Assembly: GCA_948567375.1 (NCBI GenBank)
Contig: OX419759.1
Span: 8,214,744 to 8,278,743 of the forward strand
Direction of reading: 5' to 3'
Source of the DNA: Lunularia cruciata
Lineage: Eukaryota; Streptophyta; Marchantiopsida; Lunulariales; Lunulariaceae
DNA: 64,000 bases
Position numbers and translations under genes: made by a program. The notes below the pieces were generated by a model that was given only the letters and a program-made list of their open reading frames with translations, searched no databases and was not told the DNA's origin. Below, piece by piece: positions 12,303 through 25,347 of the stretch (position 1 is its first letter; each line of letters opens with the position of its first letter).

Positions 12303-15022
12303 GCTATATATAGAAGCTAGACCAAGTTGACATAATATGCCTCTTGAAATCACTGACAGTACGTACATGAGTTAACTCAAAAGGTTCAATCATCATACGA
12401 GACCAAGTTGTCAATCGGTACGTATGGACTGTAGAATGTAAGATGACCCTGAATCTTCCGGATATAATATATTATATCAGATCAAGTTGCGAATCTCGTA
12501 TCATGCTCTCTGCCTACCCCGCAGCAAAGCAGCAGGTTCCAATCATGACCTGGAGAAAGAGTAGTTTTAATTAATCGAAGAGAATACAACCAAACATTGT
12601 CAAGGGCTGACGAAGAAGTAGAAACGGCTGCTCAACAAGGAGATGAATAAAATGCAGGGCATGTTCTAGAAAGTTTTAGGTTCAAACCGTTTTTCTCTGT
12701 AGGAAATATTGTGGTTGATCATGAGTTTTATCTGTGAGGGAGAATTGCAATCACATAAACGACTCGTTTGTAAACATTGATCCCAGAGTTGTGACATCAG
12801 AAACCATCAACTTCGCGATATTAACTGATAAATGATCCCTAAGGTCCAAGTATCTACATGCTCAGCTCTTCTGTTCTGAGAACAAGGTATATGAAATTCG
12901 CGGAGAACGCATTATTGTCAGTGCTCCTCAACCTTCAACTTACTACTTTAACTAGCTGGAAAGAATACTCTATTCATGGTTAAGTGTTTGAACTGGATAC
13001 GGTAGCTTTGACCTCACAACAGATAATCGAAAACGTTTCAATGTCACGAGAATCTTCTTCTCATCGTCCAGTAGCTGAATCTCACCTTTGACAAGAACAC
13101 GGACCACCCATGTCTTTATTCCATAGCACATTGTGTGTTTGGTTTATCACCTTTGGGTTGCATTGATCATGTAACAGTTGAGGAAACTTACACTCAACCG
13201 TAAACTTTAAGCCTTAGGGAACTGTGCTCTAGTAGCATTCGCAGTAGTCCCTATAGATTTTGGGAAGTCAAAATAATCTCAAATGATCACAGCCTTCCTT
13301 TGATAGTCGTCTATATACGCAGAAGCTAGACACAACGAAAGTTAGTATTTGAGGTCTCAATTTGGTACTACACCGCATCCGAAGGTGGGCCAGGTCTTTC
13401 CCAGCTGCAGAAAACGAGTGAACGAATTCTAATGTCAACAGGAATCCCCTAGGGTCGTGGGACAGGAAGCTGGACGGATTAGGGTATAGACTTACTAAAA
13501 GGGAAGTAGGAATACCAGCACAAATGGAAATCTGGAGACTGCTGATTCCTCTTGTGTGTTGACCTTCTTTCTGTCTAAAGAATGACTCTATTATTCGCAA
13601 AAGCATTTCTTCTGCTGATATCCATTTGTTCTTTCCAACAAAGGGAAACTCGAAAAGAAGGAAGTACGCTCAAAGCCGTCCTGTTCCCCAAAACTTTCAA
13701 CGTTGACAGTTCTGACCTCTACACTACCGCCTTGTCCTACTTCCGGACAATATCAGATTTCAATCGAGTGCAGCAAAGTTGCTGTGCATGCGCGCACGAA
13801 GCGTGGCATGGATAAACATGGACGGGGAAACAAAGAGATTGGTCTAATTTCCCCTTAAGCTTGATATGGATTTTCCTTTACCTAGTGCAGTTAGAATAAT
13901 GGGGAAATTCAAGGGGTCAAGTTGTAAATCAAGCTGGTAGTCGTTGTTGCTTCCGCACTGATGTAAATAAGATCTTTGCTCTCTAAGACACCTATAATAT
14001 CGATGCCGTTTCGGACAACAATCCTTCGATTAAGAAAGCGTATGATCCTGGATTTTACGGATGAATTCCTCAACTGAGGCTGTTGTAACATCTTGCATTT
14101 GCTGAAAGCCAGCAGTGGTGAGCAACACATGTAGCACAGGAATGATCTTTAACTTTCGAATTCCATAACTCTAAATTGACAGAGAAACGACTTCTCCGCC
14201 GGGCAATTTGCCTAGTGGATAGGTACTCATAAGCTTAATCATTAGATTAGGTTGGATACTGAGGTGGAAATCAATTGCAGAAGGCCACACACGTGATATG
14301 TGACTACCTTGAGCTTGAATGGCAGCTTTACTGTGAAGGCGGCCACGTGCAGGACGATCATGGTATCATTCGGAGAAGAAAGAATATTTGGGTTTTGCTG
14401 CAATACAGAAAGTGCTTACGAAATCTAACGAAAGATGCGTGTGGAAGTCTGAGTTCTGGAAAGGAAAATCAGATCTGCATTTCCCAAGTCAATGTAATTG
14501 GAACACTTGAAACGATGCTCGAAAGTTCTGTAAAACCACTTTTTCTGTGGGGATAAGAACTTCAGTATACCTGTAGGTTCATCCTGGTTAATTGTAGGTC
14601 AGGTCAGACAGAAAGAAATTGTGGAGCTGATCATGAGCTCTAGATCTCTTTGATCAGGAGATTGAAGTTCTTTGTATACAAAACCCATCCTATACTGCCA
14701 TCGCTCTGCGGCATATCTAAACAAGTTCACTAGACGCTTTGAGGCAATCTGTAAACTATTGCTTTTGAAAAGAGAAGTATGAAATCTCGACAAACTGGAG
14801 TTAAAGTCAGTTTAATTTGTTTTATGCGAAACCGTTCTTTCGATATAGATTCAAGCAAGACTGATGCGAAGCTCTAGAAGCCACACTCTTCGGAGATACG
14901 GAGATACGGTGCGAGCCATCAGATTTACCTTGCTCAGTATGCTGATCAGGGGACCATGAAGACAAGCTTCGGAGCCGAAAAGCACAACAATATTGACTGC
15001 TGTCGTCCCCATTCTATATAAC

Positions 15023-15055
15023 AACTTTCCGTTAACTTTCCGTTAACTTTCCGTT
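15023..15055 (+). repeat. Three exact copies of an 11-bp tandem repeat
   Basis: AACTTTCCGTT is repeated three times head to tail without a mismatch. Confidence 0.9.
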
Positions 15056-18000
15056 TCGGAGTCAGGAAGGATATGACGCCTCGTTCACAAAATTTAGGTC
15101 ATAGCAGGCGGGTTTCTCACAAACTGTTGAGGTTCTATCTAAGCTACGAGTTTGACTGGCAGCTTCAATAAAGATGTATATCTCTATTCATAATTGGCTA
15201 ACAAGCCCAAATATGACATTCAGAAGGGTTAAAATGGAATAAATTGGAATGTATACAATCCAAAAATTAGTGGGATGCTTTCTCCTGCAGCTGAGGAACC
15301 TCTGTACGCCATTACTACATAACCTCCCATTCTCTGCTTGAACCCACAATCAACGCAGCTGTACACATATGGATTTACAGCAGGTCCCGGAGGGTACTGC
15401 ACCCAGCTGCTCAGTACTGGTGTATGGTGCTATCTCCCTCGCTCCAGGCCCTTGGCTTCTTATGTAGTTGATTTGCGATCAGACACCAATCTGAATTCTA
15501 ATCGCAGAGCCCCTACAATTCAGTAAAACATCTGGTTAGATATTCGTATCGGCCTCCCAAGTGTAGTAGGCTCACCAAATAGGGATAGGCCGCACTATTT
15601 CTTTGGGGTTCTTTGTGACGGGAAGAAGAGCGGATAGAGAGTAACAGACTGGAGAAAAGACACTGAAGCACAGAAGCTAGATAGACGTGCACGGATAGCA
15701 ATATATTATCGACTCCACAGACTGACATGAATACGCTTGGCATTGTCCGTTATCAACTCTAGTGGTATAAATGCTCTACAAGCTAGAACAGCAGCATGAT
15801 CATAATCAACTAGTACTAGTACTGTACATATCGATAAAAGATCCTGAAGGTTCTTACCGCTGAGAGTAATGCTTCGAAGATCCTGCACTCTCAAGAACCG
15901 CAAACAGTGTACGAAATTGAAACATCATGAATGATATATGTGATGGACGAAGATGGGTTCCTGTGGTAGAGCTCCGAACTCATAGCAACAGCGTACTGGC
16001 ACGCGTCGCTTTGTTGCTGTACTGCTTAAAAGTGCAAACACATACTTGGGAGTATTTTAGAAGGGATTTTGGGTCATACACTACGCCACAAATTAAGGTA
16101 CGCTAATGGCGTGCACGTTGGACATGCATGTGCGCGATCGATATGCGTGTGAACGCAGATGTTGACAACATGAAATCTTGTTACATACAGCTTTGCCACT
16201 CGTACTCAGTTACGGACGCTGTGACCTTTCCACCTTAAAAGTTCATGCTTAATCCAAGCCGGATGCATGTCTGCTGACCAGATCTGTTCAACAGGCTTGT
16301 ACGTGTCTAGCTGGCTGGATTCAAAAGGTTAAACTACATGCCCTTGCGACGGAACATTGACTGCGCGTTTCTGTGGAGATGCACAGATCTAGACATAGAC
16401 ATGATTGAAGTGGCAGTTGAGCTTTTTATGTTTCAAAGAGGGTACGTTCACCTCAAGCTAGAATAACAGACAGGCACTTAAACGAAGAGCTAAAGGCTCA
16501 AGACCTTCACTTATTTGAGCCTCCAGGTTAATTTGGTTGATTCTCGCTGATGATCATGATCAATCACATTGATCATTGATACTTATTAACTAGGAGAAGC
16601 GTTTATGAATGTGCGATTCAGGACGAAAAGAGTGCTATTCAGTAAACTTGTACGATTCAAATAATTTGACTGTAACTGTCACGAGAGAATTATCTGGGAC
16701 GTGAGAGCAATACTGCCTAGTTGAAACTTGAGGATGTCTACCAAGTTTCGTGGATCCAAGTTTCCTCGACCATCCATGTTTGGCGGATCGTCTCATTGAA
16801 ATCTATCTGCGAGTGCTGCACGCACGCAAATCGTGCAAAGAAAGCTACAGCAAAAACTTTCACACTGGCAGTGGCAAAAGTTTTGGTCGCAAAGGTCTCA
16901 AAGCTCAGCAACGTTCATGCCTGTGATCTGGTCAAGTGTGCATTTCAGGACCTGTGGATGACAGCAGAAGACATACGTATACGACAGCTTCAGAGATGAA
17001 AGAATTAATGAATTGCGCACTCTATATACTGATGATATCTGTGCGGTGTACACTTTCTGAAGGGTGTGAAAAATATGGTCCAAAAAGCTACGTGACGTTC
17101 ACAAGTTGAGGTCATTCTCTGACAAGATGCGGTGTGCAGTTAAGTCCCATGTAAAGATTCCTCTCAAGAGTAACAATTTCAAATACTTTTTAGCTTTTCA
17201 ATAATTGAAACTGACCGTGGATCACGAGACCTTCGATTCTAAAAGAGCACTGATCAAAGAGAAGATATCTGAAACCTCTGATTCAACAGGAACAAGAATA
17301 GCCAAGTTGTGGTCAGACATGCAGATGCTATGAGCAGCTGGGAACTAAAAACACATCTGTGAGAACTTTCCTATCAACCAAAGGAGAAAGGTTCAAAGAT
17401 GTGCAGTCCTGACATTGTGTGATCCTTCTTGAGTAATGGTTGGTGAGGAGTTATCACAGAATACTAGGTCAGATATCCGCGGATGCAGTAAAATGTGTTG
17501 GACCTCGATTACTGTGTCAGTCCACATCCCATGGATTATACCGGATCAAGAGTGGACGGTTCGGTGATCATCAATATCGATGTTCTTTGGCGCGCAATGT
17601 TTATTTTCAAGACTGGGATTCGTTCGTTAAAAGAGGAAGAATGTGGACCAGGCGTTCAGGTATGAACGAACGTAGCTTTCGCTGCTTCGGCGATCGCAAG
17701 GATTATGGTCTTTGCTCACTCCTATGCATTCGTGTACTCTTAAACACTGCTCTGCAACATCCACAACCACAAACAAAGCTCTGACCAGCTTCTGTGTTGC
17801 GTTTATCTCTAATGTTTCACTCCAGTTTCTTGAAAAGCAAGGGGATAGAATGTAATTTTTGAGATGGTTGATTAGCAGGAGTATTGAGGTCCAAATTAAA
17901 TGCAACAGATCTTGTAGGTATTTCCTTGTACAGACTGGAGATGTCACAGGTAGAAGAATCGATACTCAAAAAGAAAGGTCCAGACCATTAACCAGTCCAG

Positions 18001-18099
18001 AGTCGGGGGATTAATTCCCCAACTCAGCTGTAACTAAGCTAGATAGGATCGGTAGCTCGCGATTGCAGTGGATTCTCTGGGATAGTGAGGTGAGAATGT

Positions 18100-18132
18100 G
18101 GGTAGGGGCGGGGGGCGGGGGCGGGGGGCGGG
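18100..18132 (+). other. G-rich tract able to form a G-quadruplex
   Basis: At least five runs of three or more G separated by one or two bases (pattern GGGTAGGGGC, GGGGGGC, GGGGGC) in 33 bp. This meets the usual G3+N1-7 quadruplex rule and stands out in an otherwise AT-leaning region. It is about 2.7 kb upstream of the antiporter start. Confidence 0.7.
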
Positions 18133-19394
18133 CCTTTGCAATTAGGCAGTGTTTGGGGTGTAGCTAGGATATACAGGATCAAGGTAGGTACCAAAAGATC
18201 TACGATCTCTTTGGCCAGGATTTTGAACAATCTTCCCCATTTGCACAGAAGTCCAGGAGCTTCCTGAGCACAGCAAAGCAGGTCTCTTTTCTGTAAAGCA
18301 AGAAACCGTTATATCACTGGCTCTTAAGACCTAGAAAACCTACGGTCTGTACACTCGTTCTCAACAACAGAACGTGAACAAGTAACTCTAATCTTCAATC
18401 CATCCAAGTAAATTCAGAACATGGTCACTTGTGTGGCGTTGCCGATATGTTTCACGGCATTCACATGAACTACCATGTGTAGAAGCAGGTTCTCATGTTT
18501 CCTTCACGGTTGATCAAAGCACCTAGAGCGACCATCTCAGCTTTTTGAACATGCCGGGAAGTGTGAATGGAAAGACTTCAAATCCCAATCGCAATTCACA
18601 TGTGGCATCTCATGGCCATCGACAAATACATACATACAGTGCTCACTAGCTACAGTACGCAAAGCTGGGAGTGGTGGAATTTCGCATAAATCACAACCAC
18701 CAGCTAGCCCTGGCAGCAGCACCAGATTTCCAGTAAATAAGTTATGTGTACTATTAGATCTTCGAGAAGCTAGTCTTACTGTACTACTACTTCCTGCGTT
18801 GCTTGACATGAACCGGGAAATAATTGACGTTCGTACGCTCGTCTTTTAAGGTATATACACGCGGGCACTCTATGCATGTAGGTAGCTCAGGTGGAGCTCC
18901 TGATATTGAGAGGGATAGACGAGTCACGACTTCAAAACCTCTCTTTCAAACCTTCCACCAGAACTCGACATTGGGCGTATCCGACAGTCCCTTGGGGATG
19001 CCAAATCAATGTGCTATGACTGATATTCTGTCACCAAGCATCTTTGACCGCCGATCCTGTCATGCTAAAGTGTGGGCGTAACGTCTACTGAAGGACGAAA
19101 GTCCAGAGCTTAGTGCGATGATGGACGAACAAATCAGTTAAAGTAAACCGCAGGTAGTAACCGGGGAATCGCTGGCTGAAATTGAAGCCTATCCATCCAT
19201 GTAAAAGTGCATCAAACGGCATAATGCTGTCAGTCGAGCTCTTCAGTAAGGCTGTAATGCTGAAACATGCGTCTGATAACTAGTGTGACAAATAACCGAA
19301 CCCTATAGTGAGAACCTTAGCAATGCTTGTAATCCTATGGGAATTTGAAGTAAGTAGTGGCAAGATTTCTTGTGAGAGTGGTCTTCGTCGCACT

Positions 19395-19578
19395 CACAGG
19401 TCTCCTGAGGTCGTTCTGTTGTCCACTATGGCATTGGGATCGCCAGAGAGACAACCGGAGCGAAAGCCACAGTCACAGTCACAGGTCACAGGTCTCCTGA
19501 GGTCATCTTTGTTGTCCACTTTGAGGTGGGGATGGTTAGACAGCGACCCGGACAACCGGAGCGAAAGCTGGGGACCGT
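19395..19578. repeat. Two-copy direct duplication, period 92
   Basis: CACAGGTCTCCTGAGGTC at 19,395 recurs at 19,487. Each copy continues through a shared TTGTCCACT and ends with a shared ACAACCGGAGCGAAAGC. The copies differ at several bases and small gaps. Confidence 0.85.
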
Positions 19579-20841
19579 GTCGCCTGGGAATGTGAACAGG
19601 TTAGGGGTCCGTTCAGGCAGTCTCATTGTGAGATTAGTAGCAGATGGGGCAACTACGAATGTGGTCAGATAAAACAAAGGTCTGCGGTGATTCGTGTACG
19701 AACAAGTAACCACGGGCATAGCTGTGGATTCGGATAGCGGGGTGGCCCTACCTCTAAGAAGAGGGAAGAAGACGAACTACTGTATCAGAAAATTGCAGTG
19801 ATATTCGTAGTGTAATAGCTAGCCGTCGGTGGGGACGGGGGACTCCAATACTGTAGTTCATAAGTGTACACCGCAAGCTTTGCTCCACGTGTGGCGGGAA
19901 GCGTCTCTGCTGATTGACTCGTAACCAGCGGCTCTTAACTATTGTTTTCCCCACCGGAGGGCCTCAACAGACAATCGTGCAGAGTTTGTAGACCGAATTG
20001 GCCAGCCCCAACTTCTTATGCATCACACTTGGTGTGAATTAAACTTGACACTATCCACATGGGCGGGCGGTGCACGGGTGTAATTACTCACTTGAGTCCA
20101 GGTTAGTCCAGTGCCACGTTAGGCAAGGGTTGTATAATACTGTACTGTGGCTTGTTCCTTATCACCTGCATAATACTCTTCTTATCACTGCTATAAGTTC
20201 CTTTCCAGGTCCCTGATACATTAGCAGTAACATCTATTCCTCGTCTCAGAGAAGCCGCCGAAGTCTTCATCCTCCTGACTGTGTGCTTGCTAGCCTTTCC
20301 TCTATCTTCGTCCATAAACCTCGAGGAAATTGTTGCAAATCGTTCGTTCTTGGCTCAAGGCTAGTGACAGTAGACTAGAACAGGCAGCCGCCATTCGAAT
20401 TACAGGGACATTGGCCGCCGATTTATTGACAACCCAGCCGGTTTTTGACAGACTGCGACTGCGACAATTGACAACTTCAGTTTGGAACCCACAAGAAGAG
20501 TAGTCTCCGAACACTGGTAACTGCAGCTAGATTACAATCCTACCTTGGGCCTGCTGAGATTTCCAAAGCGTAGCTATGACAGATACTAACATGAATTTGG
20601 TATCATGTCGAGTCCCCCACAACTGTCAACAATTGCCAACATAGAAACTATTTGCTCACATAATACTAGCCTCCAGTGGCAACTTCACGTGTGAATTTGC
20701 ACCCGTAGATACTGTGCTAGCGTACCTATAGCAACTGGCAAGAGTGTCCTTCAGGTGTCGGACTTGCTGTGAGAAGAAATTGGGCTTAGCCTGCAATTGT
20801 TCTCAGACGACTGCAATACGGTAGTATTGCAAACTTGCGAA

Positions 20842-23800
20842 ATGGAGTCCTCCAATGTGTCCAAGACTCAGGAAGAAAGCGTGACTTCCATGGGAATCGT
20901 CTCCGGGGACAATCCTTTGCACCACGCGCTCTTGCTTCTCATCACACAGATTGTCATCATTGTCTGCTTTTCGCGTGCCATCGCATTTCTCTTCAGACCC
21001 CTGCGCCAGCCGCGAGTTGTTGCAGGTGAGTCAAACTACAGTTACTCACCTTCGCATCTTTGTTCCATTCCTCCGTATATCTGTCTTGCGTTAAGAGTAA
21101 CTTGCCGTACAGCAGGAAGTCTGTGTTGAAACGATACTTAACAAGCTTGTCCGATTGCAAATTCTTCAGACGTACGGGACCTGAAAATTACTGGGAGTTT
21201 CCTGTTAAACACTACTGTAGCTATTGAACGTACTCTTTATTCTCTGACAGTCTTTGTCCGAAGAAATTTCTACATCCGTACAGTGGCCATTATACAGTGA
21301 CCTTTCTTGGTCTTCGTTCTTGGTGCTCTTGGTTCTCATTCCTTCATCAATCGGCTCATTGTATTATTTGGTCGAGCTTTGGTCTCTAGCTCTATATTTG
21401 TGCAAGGTCTTGTACGGTGCCATGGGTCGCAAGCGCTGGCTTCTGATGTAGTTTAGGAATGAGGGTCCAATGTCATGGAGAGGCAGACAAGATTATGACT
21501 GGAACTGTATAAGTGGGTGCATAGATGTAAAAGTCAGGCATGATCGGAGCTACACTGGACCCTTCTGGTTGAGATGAATGAAAATTTGCTGATGGTAATC
21601 TGTCGATTGCAGAAATTATTGGGGGTATTTTACTTGGCCCAACGGCAGTCGGTCGCATTCCCGGGTTTAGTGAGACAATTTTCCCCGCAAGCTCTCTCCA
21701 TATTTTGGAAACAGTTGCGGAATTCGGCCTTATGTTCTTTCTTTTCTTGGTTGGCCTGGAGCTTGATTTACGCGTCCTCCGCAAGTAGGTTTCCAGTCGT
21801 CATTTTCTCCACCCTCTCCTCGTTAGGTCGTTAGGTGTGTGTGAGACTGGCGTGGTACTCAAAGAAGTTTTAACAGATCACGTCATAGATGCCTACATGA
21901 TTTGACAGAATCTAATTTTAACAACCTCTACTTACGCAGAAATCAGAATTTGACACCAGCTTAGAACTCTAATTTCTTTCGGAGATGATGCGCAACTGAT
22001 TTGGATAATTTGGCTTGATGGAAAAATTCATTCAATGGGTCTGTTTGAACACCAGATGTGGAACCAGTGCCATGTACGTGGCAGCATCGGGTATCGGGCT
22101 ACCGTTTGTGCTGGGTGTCGGGGTGTCGTTGCTTGTCTTCAAGGCACTGGATTTGGATGGACACACCAGCTTTGGGCCGTTCATTCTTTTCATGGGGGTT
22201 TCCTTATCGATCACCGCCTTTCCTGTGCTCGCCAGGATACTGGCAGAGCGTAAGATACTCAACACTCAAGTAAGTGCTACTGATGGAAGTCAGGTCTTAT
22301 CTACTTCTAAACCGACTGACAATGCGAGGCCAGATATTGAATCGATCACGCAAACATCCATACGAAGGAAGGACATTTTTATCACATTTGGCTTTTCTTC
22401 TGTGCATTGACTGTTTAGCAAGTTTTGCAAAGGTAAGAGACCTCAGTTGTAACTTGTGGAACAATGGGTCGGATCACGTAAGTACTGATTGTTGACATTC
22501 TGTTTCAGATTGGACAAGTTGCAATATCTGCAGCAGCGTTGAACGATGTGGTGGCATGGGCGCTTTTAGCGTTGGCCGTTGCGGTGACAAACTCTGGATC
22601 GTCACCGCTGGTCGTTGTCTGGGTCCTTCTGTTTGGGATTCTATATCTCCTGATTATGTTCGGTTTAGTACGACCTCTCGTGTACTCGCTCGCGAACTAC
22701 AAGGACCCAATTCCGGAAGTGGTGATTGCTATCACATTCCTCCTGATGCTTGTGTCAAGCTATGCTACAGATGCGATGGGAATACATGTCATATTTGGAG
22801 CTTTCATTATGGGGCTCGTAATTCCTAAAGATGGACCCTTTGCCGGTCAGTTCTCTTCTCTTTCAATGATATCTCTGGCTTGATGGATACAATAAGCTTG
22901 GAAATCGTGGTTCGAGAGATCTAGAAAAGACAATGCAACAGCTGCACGATTTTGGGAATCCAAACCTCGGTCCATCAAGTATTTGGTGCGTGCATGTTTC
23001 ATTTCGAAACACCTGAATCTATCACTGATACCATCCACGCACTCTCTGCTCCATTTCTGCAGGGCTGCTAATTGAGAAAGTTGAGGATTACGTATCAATT
23101 CTCCTTCTACCACTCTACTTCACCAGCTCAGGGTTGAAAACGGAACTTGATAGTATGGCCAACGCTCAAGCATGTACGTTTTCAACTACGTTGATTTCTC
23201 ATTCAGATAATTTTCTTCTTAACGAAGCTTGCCAGCAGTGAACATGGAGCAAATAAGATGTAAAAGCTGAATTTTATGTGGGAAATTCTTCGGTGCAGTT
23301 GGGATTTTGGTGCTGGTCACCTTAGTAGCCATCGTGGGGAAAGTCGCTGGGACTGTGTTTGTTACAAGACTTCAAGGCATGGACCTGCGAAGTTCACTCT
23401 CCCTGGGTGTGTTGATGAGCACCAAGGGTCTGGTCGAGCTCATTGTTCTCAATATTGGCCTAAGCAAAGGGGTAGGAATCGTTTGTGAATTCCGACTTAC
23501 CATCAAATTCAGTCACTTTATTGCAAAATTGAGTACAATTTACAAACCTGCTTGCTGTAATTAAACAAAGCACTGAACGTTCAAATGACATTTTTCGTAC
23601 AGGTGATCAATAAGGAGCTGTTTGCCACTCTCGTAGTGATGGCCCTGATTACGACAATGATGACAACTCCCATGCTCATGTGGCTGTACAAGCCAGCAAG
23701 AGATGCTCCTCTTTACAAAAGGAGAAATCTGGAAGACATAGGCAGCAAGGCCGCTGGCAATGACAAACTACGTATGTTGGTCTGCATCCATGGGATGGAG

Positions 23801-25347
23801 GATTTACCGGGAATGATGAGCCTTATTCTTATCAGTAGGGGCAAACGTTCCCGCCTTCTGCAAGTGGACGCTCTGCACTTAGTAGAGTTCTCGGAACGTT
23901 CTTCTGCCATCAGGATGGCGGCCCTAGCGAATGCAAATGATACACCCTCTGAGGGCGACTATGAGGTAATATATGAGTCCCCCACCATTCAGCTTATTGG
24001 TGTCGTTCTCATTAATCAAGGTGCGGAATGAGCTATCTCTTAATTTTCTTGAAGTACTGAGTCTAAGTCTCATCGAATATTGCAAAATTGCAGGGAGAGG
24101 GACGGAGAGTGATGAACGGGGACGCTGTAAACTTGGCGGTGAATACTTTCAGTCGAGTGAACAGGGTGAAGACCAGAGTCAGCCTTGCTGTAAGCAAACT
24201 CAACAGCATGCACGAGGACATCTGCAATTCAGCTGCGAAGACAAGGGCAAATTTGATTGTTCTTCCTTTCCACATGTATCCTACCACAGATGGGACTTTG
24301 GAATCCCGAGGTACAGTCTTCCTTCACGCGAATTACAGGGTTATGGAAAACTCCCCCTGCTCAGTTGCCATCTTGGCGGATCGTGGATTGGGAGCTTATA
24401 TTCCTGCTGGTCAGACGTACCAGATCCTGGTTCTATTCTTCGGAGGCCCCGATGATCGAGAGGCTCTCCTGTTTGCTCAAAGAATGATTAGCCACGGAGG
24501 GGTGAAGGTAACCGTGGTTCACTGCATTATGAAACCCAAAGAGAAGCAGCAACCGTTAAAATGTCTCGGTAGACTAGATTCAGCAGATCTGAAAGAGTAC
24601 CTCCCTGATAGCTCACCACAGTTCTACGGCATGTCAATCCGGAGAGCTAAGAAAGCGCTGTGGAAATTTACGGCAAAGTCTCTGACGTGGCTTCGAGCAC
24701 CTTGGAATGAAGGCCAAGTTGAATCTGAATCAGACGACTCATCCAAGAGTGATGTGATAAAACCCTCTCTCACTGCTGAAACCCGTTACACAGAATCGAC
24801 ACTTAGTCCTAGTCCAGAGGCAATGAAACTGAGCATGGATGAAATGGCAATGGAACTCGAGAAGCAGAAAGATATGAAGATTCTAGGTCCAGTTCTTGCA
24901 GCAGCAAAGCAGTTGTCGAAACTGGCTCCTGTTCAAGAGGATACTACCACAATAGACTCTCCAGTTCAACTGAAGGTGCCCCATGTAAAGGTCGTGGAAG
25001 TGGTAAATCTCAGGCAGGATCTGCAACAACTGCTAGTACAAGGAGGGAACGACTACGCTTTGATCATAGCCGGTCTACATCTCGGAAATGATAGCGCAAT
25101 TCAGCGTACAGGAGACTTGGACTTCGCCCTGGACTCCACAAATCAGGACCAAGGACTGGGACCCGTAGGAAACATGCTCATGTCCAAAGACTTCAAAACT
25201 CGAAGCTCCGTGCTGGTGGTTCGACAACATCGACCTGCTCCAGACGAATCTCTTGGTGGGATGTCCGATCTCGCGGCCGTGACCGACATCGGAGATAGCA
25301 ATAGTCCAATCCAACCTTCCAGTGCCACCAACTCTCTTGACAAGTGA
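20842..25347 (+). CDS. CHX: CHX-type cation/H+ antiporter (CPA2 family), eight exons
   Basis: Predicted monovalent cation/proton exchanger of plant endomembranes or plasma membrane, 935 residues. Exons by GT-AG splice sites and unbroken frame: 20842-21025, 21613-21784, 22056-22269, 22509-22845, 23063-23173, 23299-23471, 23603-23965, 24094-25347 (intron phases 1, 2, 0, 1, 1, 0, 0). The start is the first ATG in frame, with G at -3 and G at +4. Residues about 30-430 form the Na+/H+ exchanger membrane domain, with [12 protein letters not shown] near residue 66 and the paired Asn202-Asp203 expected for CHX proteins in the transport core ([11 protein letters not shown]). The cytosolic tail is CHX-like: [10 protein letters not shown] near residue 635 and LGPVGNML near 887. 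Families are usually about 800 residues, so the loop after residue 690 is long and acidic. No TATA box was seen and the 3' UTR signals are unclear. It is the only intact host gene here. Orthology to a numbered CHX cannot be set by eye. Confidence 0.95.

Larger units (their letters stand above)
8281..20841. other. Long gene-poor, mostly single-copy stretch upstream of CHX
   Basis: Base composition becomes much more balanced near 8,280 and the transposon similarity stops. All open frames here are short (under about 115 codons). They lack recognisable domains and are matched by equally long frames on the other strand, so I call no gene. It contains small repeats listed separately (9,171; 12,279; 15,023; 18,100; 19,395). 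It may hold promoter or enhancer sequence for the antiporter or non-coding RNA genes, but nothing proves this. No tRNA or rRNA was recognised by eye. Confidence 0.6.

Noticed and set aside
21254-21451. Hydrophobic plus-strand frame in CHX intron 1
   Set aside because: It lies wholly within the 587-bp first intron. The flanking exons join in frame without it and match the CHX membrane domain directly.
22847-23113. Open frames on the minus strand and in other plus frames across the CHX gene (for example 22,847-23,113, 25,075-25,314, 22,556-22,828)
   Set aside because: Shadows of the antiporter exons. They lack domains and cross its splice sites.
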